From positions 1-64,000 of the forward strand of contig NZ_JACJLE010000015.1 in the NCBI RefSeq assembly GCF_016901995.1: a stretch of 64,000 nt of DNA, in the 5' to 3' direction. The position numbers and the translations under genes were made by a program. Every line of letters begins with the position of its first letter. Position 1 is the stretch's first letter. This document shows positions 1 through 7,076 of this stretch, piece after piece. The stretch comes from Bacteroides caecigallinarum (lineage in GTDB: Bacteria > Bacteroidota > Bacteroidia > Bacteroidales > Bacteroidaceae). The notes beneath the pieces are model-generated. The model saw only the letters and a program-made list of their open reading frames with translations. It searched no databases and was not told where the DNA came from.

Positions 1-29
1 TTATTAATCTATCTAGGTTATACAATAAT

Positions 30-425
30 ATGAGATTTATATTAAATTACTTCAAGACAAAAGGAGTTGATATAAACTTACAAAGGTTTAATATAGAGAG
101 CGGCAAAAGTTTATTAGATTTACCAACACCCTTAAAAACAGATAGAGCAAAAAAGTATTTTGCCAAAGCAGAAGAAATGGGGTATCTGGAGAAAACAAAC
201 ACAGGTTATAAATCAAAATTTAGGACTAAAGTGTTATTAGCTTACTTTTTGGAATTAGTGTTTTGTCGTGACGACAACAACAAAAACAACTGTATGAGTT
301 TCCCAGAAACAATGTTAAATGAGTTATTTCAAGAAAAGAGGTTAGGAAAGTACAGAGGACAAATATACAATAACGCTAACGGAAAGCCCAAAGGTTATGA
401 GATAGTAGATAAGATATTTGATTAA
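30..425 (+). CDS. Hypothetical protein of the mobile element
   Basis: A 131-residue soluble protein with an ATG start. I do not recognise a family. It is rich in Lys and Asn, has no signal peptide or membrane segment, and has a middle section (about residues 40-75) that looks helical and basic, with an Asp/Asn-rich patch around residues 84-92. It is the first visible gene of the element and is followed by a hairpin terminator, so it is probably transcribed separately from the genes starting at 604. Its position beside a replication initiator would allow a replication or regulatory role, but nothing in the sequence shows this. Confidence 0.6.
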   Translation: MRFILNYFKTKGVDINLQRFNIESGKSLLDLPTPLKTDRAKKYFAKAEEMGYLEKTNTGYKSKFRTKVLLAYFLELVFCRDDNNKNNCMSFPETMLNELFQEKRLGKYRGQIYNNANGKPKGYEIVDKIFD

Positions 426-428
426 TAG

Positions 429-484
429 AAAACAGTGTTTTAGTGTGCACCAAATAGGACACCTTAAAGCACTGTTTTTGTTTT
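429..484 (+). terminator. Hairpin after the first element gene
   Basis: AAAACAGTG at 429-437 pairs with CACTGTTTT at 470-478, and the loop can partly pair again. A T-rich run follows. It begins right after the stop codon at 425 and ends just before the -7 box of the next gene. Confidence 0.6.
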
Positions 485-495
485 CCCTTTGCCTA

Positions 496-503
496 TATCT
501 TTG
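496..503 (+). promoter_or_regulatory. -7 box for the excisionase-rep gene set
   Basis: TATCTTTG fits the Bacteroidetes consensus TAnnTTTG exactly. A TTTG lies upstream at 477-480, slightly closer than the usual 19-21 bp, so the -33 part is uncertain. The transcript would start near 510, at the foot of the structured leader. Confidence 0.6.
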
Positions 504-510
504 CACATAG

Positions 511-576
511 AAAGCTGTTAGGAGTGCAAGACTAACAGACACGGCAAAGATGGGGCAGCCTTGCACCTGTACCCCA
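511..576 (+). ncRNA. Structured 5' leader with two hairpins and complementary loops
   Basis: Hairpin 1 is CTGTTAG (515-521) with CTAACAG (532-538). Hairpin 2 is TGGGG (551-555) with CCCCA (572-576). The loop of the first contains GTGCAAG (524-530) and the loop of the second contains CTTGCAC (560-566), a perfect 7-nt complement, so a kissing-loop fold is possible. It begins just after the predicted transcription start and ends about 27 nt before the ATG at 604. It may be a cis-regulatory RNA or a replication-control structure. The function is unknown and I cannot exclude a known Rfam class. Confidence 0.45.
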
Positions 577-603
577 GAAGCCAGACTATAAAAATATAAT
601 AAT

Positions 604-891
604 ATGGCAGAGGATTTAAAACAGGTTGCCGACATGGTAACAGCAAACACTATTTTTTGCACAAAAGAGGTATTAACAAGTGATGAGGCAGCAAAGTATA
701 TGGGTATATCTAAAAGCTACCTGTATAAACTTACTATGAAACAACAGATACCACATTTTAAGCCTATGGGTAAGATGTGTTATTTCAACCGTCTGGAGTT
801 GGAACAATGGCTACAAAGCAACAGGGTAGCGACTGAAACGGAAATAAATCAGAAAGCCCAATCGTTTTGCATGAAAGGAGGTATGAAATGA
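604..891 (+). CDS. Excisionase/MerR-like helix-turn-helix protein
   Basis: A 95-residue DNA-binding protein. Residues 24-70 contain the winged helix-turn-helix of the excisionase (HTH_17) family: a TSDEAAKYMGIS helix, a recognition helix starting SYLYKL, then the wing and an RLELEQWL helix. Proteins of this kind in Bacteroides elements act in excision or as local regulators. The ATG follows the structured leader. The C-terminus overlaps the next gene through ATGA at 888-891. The sequence encoding its last residues carries AAAGGAGGT, a strong Shine-Dalgarno for the next start and unusual for this group. A role as excisionase is inference, because no integrase is visible. Confidence 0.8.
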   Translation: MAEDLKQVADMVTANTIFCTKEVLTSDEAAKYMGISKSYLYKLTMKQQIPHFKPMGKMCYFNRLELEQWLQSNRVATETEINQKAQSFCMKGGMK

Positions 892-1418
892 TAACTCCAA
901 ACATACGTTATTATGCAAAAATGGAATACGATACAAACAGTAAGAAAACTCCAAAGTATGTTATTAAAGCGGAAGCAGGTTTTTATGAACCTATGGAACA
1001 CATAAAAGGGAGAAACGGATTTGTATCTATGTATCTGATGGAAAAGCTAAAAGATGGGGCAAATGTACCGTCTATGAGGCTGCAAGCTAAAGACAGTCTT
1101 AACTTTACAGGACTGAAAGATTATTTTATAGATGATAAATTAAGCGGTTTTGCATACGGCTACCCTTTGGCTGACAAGGTTTACAGTAGCAAGAAAATAG
1201 GAAACCCCTTTTATGAATATCGTAATGACGGTTTCCTGTTTATCATACACCAAGACCAGACAGCAGCCACTACCCCAGAACAAATAAGACCGACATCTAT
1301 AGAACTGATAGTTTTAGATGGTGCAAAGGTATTGATACCGTCTTACTGCAAACAATTAACGATGGGGGGATTTGATGAAGCTATTAATCTATTAAGAAAA
1401 CAGGCTAAAGTCTTATAA
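888..1418 (+). CDS. Hypothetical element protein, translationally coupled
   Basis: A 176-residue protein starting at the ATG of the ATGA overlap at 888, seven bases after AAAGGAGG. A longer reading from a TTG at 867 is less likely. I do not recognise the family. The protein is soluble with no signal peptide, and short segments such as YYAKMEYD and ELIVLDG suggest an alpha/beta fold. It sits directly before the replication initiator, and its last codons run into the first 44-bp repeat. It may help replication or copy control, but that rests only on position. Confidence 0.6.
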   Translation: MITPNIRYYAKMEYDTNSKKTPKYVIKAEAGFYEPMEHIKGRNGFVSMYLMEKLKDGANVPSMRLQAKDSLNFTGLKDYFIDDKLSGFAYGYPLADKVYSSKKIGNPFYEYRNDGFLFIIHQDQTAATTPEQIRPTSIELIVLDGAKVLIPSYCKQLTMGGFDEAINLLRKQAKVL

Positions 1419-1450
1419 TAATATGTAGTTTGTACCCAAATTTTGGTAAC
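1407..1450 (+). repeat. 44-bp repeat, copy 1, upstream of rep
   Basis: This copy runs from the last codons of the preceding gene to just before the rep ATG at 1452. It matches 2387-2429 at about 41 of 44 positions. The right half contains an imperfect palindrome around CCCAAATTTTGG. Each copy ends shortly before the start of a gene. Confidence 0.8.
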
Positions 1451-1451
1451 G

Positions 1452-2387
1452 ATGTATGATAAGTTAAAACTATGGGCAGCCAGAACCAGAGACACACCAG
1501 ACATTACAAAGTTTCTGGATAGAGCAAAAGAGCAGATAGACCACGACACAGGCGAGATAACAACTTTTGGCAGTCTGGATGGCTTAAAGGTTTCAATCTT
1601 TACAGGCGGTATTTCAATAATCGGCAGTTTGTCTAAATATCTATATCCAAACAATATTTATCCACTTGACAGGCACAGCACAGCGGAAGCGGTGGAAAAG
1701 TTATCTGATAACCTACATTTGAATATTTCTGATGCAAAGATAACAGGTCTGGAGTTTGGAACTCAATTTGTGATGAGGTACAAACCAGAGGACTATTTAA
1801 GAAAATTGGGAGATATGCCACGACTGCAAAGGTATCATTTTGAAGTTGGAACACTTTACTATAAACCCAAAGGGAAACAACAGCTTAAAGTGTTTGCGTT
1901 TTATGACAAGAAAGCGGATGCAGCAGTTAAGGGAATGACGCTACCAGACGGCTTTAGTGATGCAAACTTACTGAAATATGAAATGAGGTATAACCAGAGG
2001 TTACCCCAACAATTAGGAGTACCAGAAGTTACAGCCTCAACATTATCAGAAAAAGAGTTTTATCGGCAAATGGTGAAACGATACCAAGACTGTTATTTTT
2101 CAATATCCAAGCAGAACCAAGTAAAAACAAATGTTATGAATGAAATTAAGACTGTTTCAGACGCTTTTAATGTGTTGGTTGCACGATTAATCAACCAGAG
2201 CGACAAAACTCAAATAACGGAATTTCTGGAAGAACTGAAAGAAGCCAGAACCTTTGAGGACAGAAAATGTTATACCAGATTGAAAAAGAAAATCCAAGAC
2301 ATAGCGACTAAAGCGGATATATCGGTTACTGATGAACTTATTAAAGAACTTGACAACGAAGTTAAAAACGTGGGTGCATATATTTGA
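1452..2387 (+). CDS. Rolling-circle type replication initiator (phage/plasmid G2P/X-like)
   Basis: A 311-residue protein with the layout of phage/plasmid replication proteins of the filamentous-phage gene II/X type seen in Bacteroidetes elements. It has an N-terminal beta-rich part with GSLSKYLYPNN (about 57-67), a middle LEFGTQF segment, and the LLKYEMRYNQRL motif near residue 174 typical of these initiators. Such proteins nick one strand to start rolling-circle replication. I could not identify the active-site Tyr with certainty. The start is the ATG at 1452, since an in-frame TTG at 1443 lies inside the repeat. The gene lies between two 44-bp repeats, which could be origin or control sites. 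Assignment is from remembered motif pattern, so moderate. Confidence 0.65.
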   Translation: MYDKLKLWAARTRDTPDITKFLDRAKEQIDHDTGEITTFGSLDGLKVSIFTGGISIIGSLSKYLYPNNIYPLDRHSTAEAVEKLSDNLHLNISDAKITGLEFGTQFVMRYKPEDYLRKLGDMPRLQRYHFEVGTLYYKPKGKQQLKVFAFYDKKADAAVKGMTLPDGFSDANLLKYEMRYNQRLPQQLGVPEVTASTLSEKEFYRQMVKRYQDCYFSISKQNQVKTNVMNEIKTVSDAFNVLVARLINQSDKTQITEFLEELKEARTFEDRKCYTRLKKKIQDIATKADISVTDELIKELDNEVKNVGAYI

Positions 2388-2429
2388 AAGTCTTATAATA
2401 AGATGTATTTGTACCCAAAATTTGGTAAC
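2387..2429 (+). repeat. 44-bp repeat, copy 2, downstream of rep
   Basis: This copy starts at the last base of the rep stop codon and ends 22 bp before the next ATG. Compared with copy 1 it has one deleted base and two substitutions. One change moves the centre of the palindrome (CCCAAAATTTGG against CCCAAATTTTGG) but keeps the symmetric arms. Confidence 0.8.
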
Positions 2430-2451
2430 AGATTAAAAAGTGATAAATGAT

Positions 2452-2670
2452 ATGAAAACGAGAACTGATGCAGTAGTATTCACTACCCTAAAGAACAAAG
2501 ATATAATCACAACAGACAGTAACGGACATATAATGTTAGATGTAACAAAGCTGTTTGATACAGACGGAAGTGAGTTTCTTAAATGCAGAAATGTAGGTTA
2601 CTATACTGTGGGCGAGATTGAGAAACTGAAACACAAACTTAAAATACTGATTTATGGCAAGACGGAATAA
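2452..2670 (+). CDS. Small hypothetical protein of the element
   Basis: A 72-residue soluble protein from the ATG at 2452 (an upstream GTG at 2440 is possible). I do not recognise it. It is charged, with a VTKLFDTDGSEFLKC segment and a helical, Lys-rich end. It is the last gene before the element's terminator and lies downstream of the second 44-bp repeat, so it may be under the same control as rep. Confidence 0.5.
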   Translation: MKTRTDAVVFTTLKNKDIITTDSNGHIMLDVTKLFDTDGSEFLKCRNVGYYTVGEIEKLKHKLKILIYGKTE

Positions 2671-2776
2671 TAACAACAGGGGCGGGGTATTTTTTTAAAA
2701 GGGGGTATAATCACAGAACCCACTGAAACCACCTTTCATACCCAGACTAAATTTTAAAGTCATGGGGTATTACAAT

Positions 2777-2803
2777 AAAGCAGCCAGAACGGTTGCTTTT
2801 TTT
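2777..2803 (+). terminator. Terminator at the end of the element genes
   Basis: AAAGCAGCC (2777-2785) pairs with GGTTGCTTT (2791-2799) around a 5-nt loop and runs into seven T. The rest of 2671-2920 has no gene, only AT-rich sequence and a short direct repeat GGCTACC at 2855 and 2866. Confidence 0.8.
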
Positions 2804-2880
2804 ATTTTATAGCACTGTTTAATTAGTTTGAATATATATAGTAGTGTTGTTTTTGGCTACCCTTTGGCTACCTATAAAAA

Positions 2881-2911
2881 TAAAAAATCCTGTAAATCAA
2901 CGACTTACAGG
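2881..2911 (-). terminator. Terminator of the tRNA operon
   Basis: Read on the minus strand, CCTGTAA (2911-2905) pairs with TTACAGG (2895-2889) and is followed by ATTTTTT. It lies 11 bp past the tRNA-Leu 3' end. Confidence 0.7.
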
Positions 2912-2921
2912 GTATTATTAG

Positions 2922-3006
2922 TACTCGAAGCGGGACTTGAACCCGCACAGCTGCAATAGCCAAGGGATTTTAAGTCCCTCGTGTCTACCGATTCCACCAT
3001 TCGAGC
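2922..3006 (-). tRNA. tRNA-Leu (anticodon TAA)
   Basis: An 85-nt class II tRNA. The acceptor GCTCGAA pairs with TTCGAGT with one G-T wobble and a discriminator A. The anticodon loop reads CTTAAAA, giving TAA, and the T arm is GCGGG-TTCAAGT-CCCGC. It has the long variable arm of tRNA-Leu. CCA is not encoded. The 3' end faces the mobile element. Confidence 0.95.
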
Positions 3007-3022
3007 ATCCTTTCAAAGAGAG

Positions 3023-3095
3023 AGCGGAAAACGAGACTCGAACTCGCGACCCTAACCTTGGCAAGGTTATGCTCTACCAACTGAGCTATTTCCGC
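3023..3095 (-). tRNA. tRNA-Gly (anticodon GCC)
   Basis: A 73-nt tRNA. The acceptor GCGGAAA pairs with TTTCCGC. The anticodon arm CCTTGCCAAGG gives GCC and the T arm is normal. CCA is not encoded. It is transcribed before the tRNA-Leu from one promoter. Confidence 0.95.
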
Positions 3096-3106
3096 GTTAA
3101 CGGGTG

Positions 3107-3138
3107 CAAATGTATGGAGTTTTTGTATAACTTCCAAA
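3107..3138 (-). promoter_or_regulatory. Promoter of the tRNA-Gly/tRNA-Leu operon
   Basis: On the minus strand TTTG (3138-3135) is followed after 20 bp by TACATTTG (3114-3107), a full match to the Bacteroidetes consensus, 12 bp before the tRNA-Gly 5' end. Confidence 0.85.
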
Positions 3139-3262
3139 CATTTCGCCCGTTTTTATTAAAAAAATATCCGTTTTAATATATTCAAAAGCCTTTTTGCATA
3201 GCTTCAGGGTATATTTGCAAAACATTTTAAAAGTCTTTGCAAAGCATTTGCAAGTTTCAATG

Positions 3263-4603
3263 TTATCTTCCAAGAAGGGCCTTTTCAGCATTTTCAACCA
3301 CAGCAAAATCAAAACCTGACACAACTTTATCCATCAGTTCTGTGATGCGGTCGTTACACAGGTTACCGATACTTCCCTCATGAGTGTGATGAACCTGTTT
3401 ATTATGTGTAAACTTTCCTGCTTCAATATCAAGTCCAACCTTCTTGTATGCATCGCGGAATGGCATTCCTTCTGTTGCAAGGCGATTCACTTCCTCAACA
3501 CTGAAAATGTACAGATACTTGTCATCGTCAAGAATATGTTCGTTCACATAAATCTTGTCCATAATGTATGTAGCCATCTGCAGGCAGTCCTTGAGTTCGG
3601 AGAAAGCAGGCAGGAACACTTCCTTTATTATCTGCAAGTCGCGGAAATATCCCGAAGGCAGATTATTCATTATCATCATTATCTGCTGAGGGAGCGCCTG
3701 TATCTTATTACATTTTGCACGAGTAAGTTCGAACACATCAGGATTCTTCTTATGCGGCATAATACTTGAACCTGTGGTACATTCATCCGGAAGTTTCACG
3801 AAACCGAAATTCTGACTGCTGAACATACAAGCATCGAAAGCCATCTTAGATAATGTTCCGGCTATAGACGCAAGAGCAAAAGCTACGTTACGTTCCATTT
3901 TTCCACGTCCCATCTGTGCGTAAACAACGTTATAGTTCATTGAGTCAAATCCTAACAGACGTGTAGTCATCTCTCTGTTCAGAGGGAAAGAAGAGCCATA
4001 ACCGGCAGCAGAGCCTAACGGATTGCGGTTACACATCTTGTATGCAGCCTGAAGAAACATCATGTCGTCAACAAGACTTTCGGCGTATGCTCCAAACCAA
4101 AGACCGAACGACGACGGCATGGCTATCTGCAAATGTGTATATCCGGGCATCAATACATCCTTATACTTATTACTTTGGGAAATAAGGACTTTGAACAAGT
4201 CTTCTACAGCCTCAGCAATATCTTTTATTTGTGCGCGTGTAAACAATTTCAAATCGACAAGCACCTGATCATTTCTTGAACGTCCGCTGTGAATTTTCTT
4301 ACCGACATCTCCAAGTTTTCTTGTCAGCATAAGTTCTACCTGAGAATGTACATCTTCAATACCGTCTTCTATCACGAAATCACCTTTCTCAGCAGAAGCA
4401 TATATGTTTTTAAGTTCTTCAAGCAACACTTTCAGTTCGTCAGACTTTAAAAGTCCGATACTCTCGAGCATAGTTATATGAGCCATTGAACCCAGTACAT
4501 CATGCTTTGCAAGGTAGAGGTCCATCTCACGGTCTCGTCCCACAGTAAAACGGTCTATCTCCTCGTTTACCTGAACATTTTTTTCCCAAAGTTTCTGAGC
4601 CAT
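3263..4603 (-). CDS. argH: Argininosuccinate lyase
   Basis: A 446-residue cytoplasmic enzyme that splits argininosuccinate into arginine and fumarate, the last step of arginine synthesis. The fumarase/aspartase superfamily signature GSSIMPHKKNPD lies at about residues 278-290 and carries the catalytic Ser loop. HSGRSRNDQV (about 105-114) and GYTHLQ (about 153-158) are the other two conserved blocks. Length is normal and the start is the ATG at 4603. Other arginine genes are not nearby, and the gene starts 36 bp after the SRPBCC gene, probably in one transcript with it. Confidence 0.97.
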   Translation of the reverse strand: MAQKLWEKNVQVNEEIDRFTVGRDREMDLYLAKHDVLGSMAHITMLESIGLLKSDELKVLLEELKNIYASAEKGDFVIEDGIEDVHSQVELMLTRKLGDVGKKIHSGRSRNDQVLVDLKLFTRAQIKDIAEAVEDLFKVLISQSNKYKDVLMPGYTHLQIAMPSSFGLWFGAYAESLVDDMMFLQAAYKMCNRNPLGSAAGYGSSFPLNREMTTRLLGFDSMNYNVVYAQMGRGKMERNVAFALASIAGTLSKMAFDACMFSSQNFGFVKLPDECTTGSSIMPHKKNPDVFELTRAKCNKIQALPQQIMMIMNNLPSGYFRDLQIIKEVFLPAFSELKDCLQMATYIMDKIYVNEHILDDDKYLYIFSVEEVNRLATEGMPFRDAYKKVGLDIEAGKFTHNKQVHHTHEGSIGNLCNDRITELMDKVVSGFDFAVVENAEKALLGR

Positions 4604-4638
4604 TCCTGTATGATTTTTAGTTCTAAAATAAAAAGAGA

Positions 4639-5070
4639 TTAATAAGGTATAGCCGAAAGCATGTCAGCCAGTTTCTCCACTCCTTCCTGAAGTGGTTTGG
4701 AAACCATAGCCTTCATAAACATGTTTACTTCGGCACGTATTGTAACCTTCATTTTCGACTGATTGTCAGACACCGGAAGCATCTGTATCCACAAGTTCAT
4801 AGGTACAGGCGATTTGTCACCTTCAAACTTGATACACTTCATCGGTTCACGTTCGATTATTCTAAGTGTCAGACTTATACCCTGCACCTTCAGAGTGATT
4901 GAATCCTGATCGAACGTCATATCCTCCAACTTGCCCTCAAGTTTATCTTTTACTGCATCAAGGCGCTGGCGTACAGACTCAAGATTATTCAAATCCGACA
5001 GTTTGTTATATACTCGTTCCTGACTGTAAGGAACATATTTCACAGTACTTTCGTATTGTAATGTTGCCAT
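4639..5070 (-). CDS. SRPBCC-fold (START-like) protein
   Basis: A 143-residue protein with the pattern of the SRPBCC/polyketide-cyclase fold: an opening strand ending at a YSQERVYNKLSD helix, a central beta sheet (MTFDQDSITLKVQGISLTLRI) and a long C-terminal helix (EGVEKLADMLSAIPY). Such proteins bind hydrophobic ligands, and the ligand here is unknown. I chose the ATG at 5070 (MATLQYES), because the longer reading to 5112 runs into the hairpin after pyrE. Conserved proteins of this type sit between pyrE and argH in other Bacteroides, as far as I recall. Confidence 0.8.
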   Translation of the reverse strand: MATLQYESTVKYVPYSQERVYNKLSDLNNLESVRQRLDAVKDKLEGKLEDMTFDQDSITLKVQGISLTLRIIEREPMKCIKFEGDKSPVPMNLWIQMLPVSDNQSKMKVTIRAEVNMFMKAMVSKPLQEGVEKLADMLSAIPY

Positions 5071-5084
5071 ATCCTTTAAAATAT

Positions 5085-5152
5085 AAAAAACACGGATTTT
5101 ACCGAATGACACGATTCGCTATCATGAACCGTGAGACCAGTAGAATCCGTGT
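5085..5152 (-). terminator. Nested hairpin after pyrE
   Basis: On the minus strand ACACGGATT (5152-5144) pairs with AATCCGTGT (5098-5090), followed by six T. Inside the loop a second stem forms from CACGGTTC and GAATCGTG with one G-T pair. It looks like a terminator with an internal hairpin, placed between pyrE and the SRPBCC gene. Confidence 0.6.
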
Positions 5153-5175
5153 CTTCAATTATAAATTAATATTCA

Positions 5176-5811
5176 TTATTTTCCTGTCCAGTGTGCAGGA
5201 TCTTCTCTCCATGCCTGAAGTACAGGAATATCTTCTTCGTCGATGTAGTTAGTCTTTAATGCAGCATCAAGCACAGCATTGTAGTTTGTCAAAGTAAAAA
5301 GTTCTACTTTTGCATTGAGGAATGCCTTTACAGACACATCGAAACCATAAGTGAATGAAGCTACCATACCGATAACCTCGCAACCGTCACGACGGATAGC
5401 CTCAACAGCTTTCAAGCTGCTACCGCCTGTAGAAATCAAGTCTTCTACAACTACTACTTTCATACCCGGACGCAATTCACCTTCGATAAGGTTTTCCAAT
5501 CCATGGTCTTTTGGGCTTGAGCGAACATATACGAATGGCAAGTTGAGTTCTTCTGCAACCAATGCACCCTGAGCGATAGCTCCTGTAGCCACACCGGCAA
5601 TAGCGTCAACCTGACCGAATTTTTCAAGAATAACACGACAAAGTTCCAACTTCACGAAGTTACGAAGTGCAGGGTAAGACAAAGTCTTACGGTTGTCGCA
5701 ATAAATAGGAGATTTCCAACCTGAAGCCCAAGTGAAAGGGTTAGCCGGCTGAATTTTAATAGCTTTTACTTTCAGCAATTTCTCTGCGAATAATTTTTCC
5801 AAAGCTTTCAT
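5176..5811 (-). CDS. pyrE: Orotate phosphoribosyltransferase
   Basis: A 211-residue enzyme that joins orotate and PRPP to make OMP in pyrimidine synthesis. The PRPP-binding loop VVVVEDLISTGGSS is at residues 119-132, and the hood loop VRSSPKDHG at about 96-104 has the catalytic Lys typical of the family. The start is the ATG at 5811 (MKALEKLF), which gives the usual length. The longer reading to 5844 adds 11 residues absent from homologues. It is followed by a hairpin and then the SRPBCC gene. Confidence 0.96.
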   Translation of the reverse strand: MKALEKLFAEKLLKVKAIKIQPANPFTWASGWKSPIYCDNRKTLSYPALRNFVKLELCRVILEKFGQVDAIAGVATGAIAQGALVAEELNLPFVYVRSSPKDHGLENLIEGELRPGMKVVVVEDLISTGGSSLKAVEAIRRDGCEVIGMVASFTYGFDVSVKAFLNAKVELFTLTNYNAVLDAALKTNYIDEEDIPVLQAWREDPAHWTGK

Positions 5812-5919
5812 AATTTTACTAATATCTGATAAACATTTGTGCAAAAGTAGAGAAATACATCGGTATTTGAAAATTTATATGTATTAATTTTGCTAAAAAC
5901 CGACATAAAGCATCATATA

Positions 5920-6612
5920 TTATGATTTTGTCCACGCCAATGTTACAACACTGATTTTTACGAAATCTATCTTTTTCAGCGCATCAAGACAGGCAGAGAT
6001 TGTAGCGCCTGTAGTAAGCACATCGTCTATCAGAAGTATATGCCTGCCACTTAATGAATAAGCCTTTTCGGTAACTTCAAACAATCCTTCGGCATTTCCC
6101 CACCTTTCAAAAGCTGATTTATGAGTTTGTGTGGCATTATTGTGGGTCCTTATCAAAGCATCCGTAACTACAGGAATCGAAGTTATATCAGAAATACCTC
6201 TTGCCAACAATTCCGACTGATTATAACCTCTGGTTCTCAGTCTGTTTTTATGCAACGGAACGGGTAAAATAAAATCTATCCCATCAAAAAATCCGGAATC
6301 CAGCAATTCAGTCCCCATAATACATCCCATCTGTCGGCATAATCTCTTCCTTCCATGATATTTCATTCCATGAAGTATATTTGCTACAATTCCTCCTTTT
6401 GCGTAATAATACAATGCTGTGGCACGTTCTACAGGAAATATTCCCCAGAAATATCGTTCCATCTCATTCCCTGGAGTATTCAGTAATCCGGTTTTTGGCA
6501 GTGATACCATACATGAAATACACAAGCTCTCTTCTTGTGATGAAAGAAGTTTTCCACAACATACACAGGTGCGTGGAAAAAAGAAATCACGTATGTCACC
6601 AAGAATGTTCAT
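5920..6612 (-). CDS. comF: ComF family phosphoribosyltransferase-like protein
   Basis: A 230-residue protein with a zinc-ribbon start (Cys16, Cys19 and a second CISC pair near residues 33-36) and a type I phosphoribosyltransferase domain with LLIDDVLTTGATISA at about 185-199. ComF proteins are linked to DNA uptake or repair, and their substrate is unclear. The true start is the ATG at 6612, which shares one base with the recX stop (TGATG), so the two are coupled. The recX-comF pairing supports a DNA-related role. Confidence 0.9.
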   Translation of the reverse strand: MNILGDIRDFFFPRTCVCCGKLLSSQEESLCISCMVSLPKTGLLNTPGNEMERYFWGIFPVERATALYYYAKGGIVANILHGMKYHGRKRLCRQMGCIMGTELLDSGFFDGIDFILPVPLHKNRLRTRGYNQSELLARGISDITSIPVVTDALIRTHNNATQTHKSAFERWGNAEGLFEVTEKAYSLSGRHILLIDDVLTTGATISACLDALKKIDFVKISVVTLAWTKS

Positions 6613-7076
6613 CAATCAAAATCGGCTTTAACAAATCTCATTATCTCCTGCATGGTAAATCCCCTGCCAGCAGCAAAACGGATAAGTTTGGCATTGCGCT
6701 CATAATCCGTCTCCGCCTTGATACCTTTAAGTTTCTGTTTCAAAAGACTTTGAAGAATGGAGTTATACTCATCTTCGTCTATATCTTCCATTCCAGCGTT
6801 TATCTCTTCCGATGTCAACCCCTTCATACGCAATGACTGGGCAATCTTTACCCTGCCCCACTGGTTGAAACGATATTTGTCGCGTACGTATGCACTGCAA
6901 AACCTTATTGTATCAAGATACTTTTCCTTGAACAGATGAGCCATAACCGCAGCAACTGTTTCCGGACTCGCTCCCCAGCCTTTAAGTTTTGCCTCAACAT
7001 CCGACGGGCATCTCTCCACCGCCGAGCAATAAGCCTCAGCCTTGTTCAATATTTCTTTTTCCGTATATTCTTTCAT
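6612..7076 (-). CDS. recX: Regulatory protein RecX
   Basis: A 154-residue, all-helical protein that limits RecA filament growth. It shows the three-helix repeats of the family, with the RFCSAYVRDKYRFNQWGRVKIAQSL block (about residues 58-82) as the best signature. It overlaps prmC by ATGA upstream and touches comF downstream, so three genes form a tightly coupled operon. Confidence 0.92.
   Translation of the reverse strand: MKEYTEKEILNKAEAYCSAVERCPSDVEAKLKGWGASPETVAAVMAHLFKEKYLDTIRFCSAYVRDKYRFNQWGRVKIAQSLRMKGLTSEEINAGMEDIDEDEYNSILQSLLKQKLKGIKAETDYERNAKLIRFAAGRGFTMQEIMRFVKADFD

Larger units (their letters stand above)
1..2920. mobile_element. Right part of an integrated mobile element next to tRNA-Leu
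   Basis: All five genes in this stretch read on the plus strand, are small and AT-rich, and have no housekeeping similarity. They include an excisionase-like helix-turn-helix protein and a replication initiator of the G2P/X type. The block stops at the 3' end of a tRNA-Leu gene, the classic integration target for tyrosine-recombinase elements in Bacteroides. No integrase is visible, so it probably lies left of position 1 or is supplied in trans. The right boundary should fall between the terminator at about 2803 and the tRNA end at 2922. Calling it mobile is inference from gene content and position. The left att site cannot be seen. Confidence 0.65.

Noticed and set aside
1158-2869. 15-bp match GGCTACCCTTTGGCT at 1158 and 2855
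   Set aside because: The first copy is inside a coding region and no longer homology extends from it. It might be an att-like motif, but there is not enough to support it.
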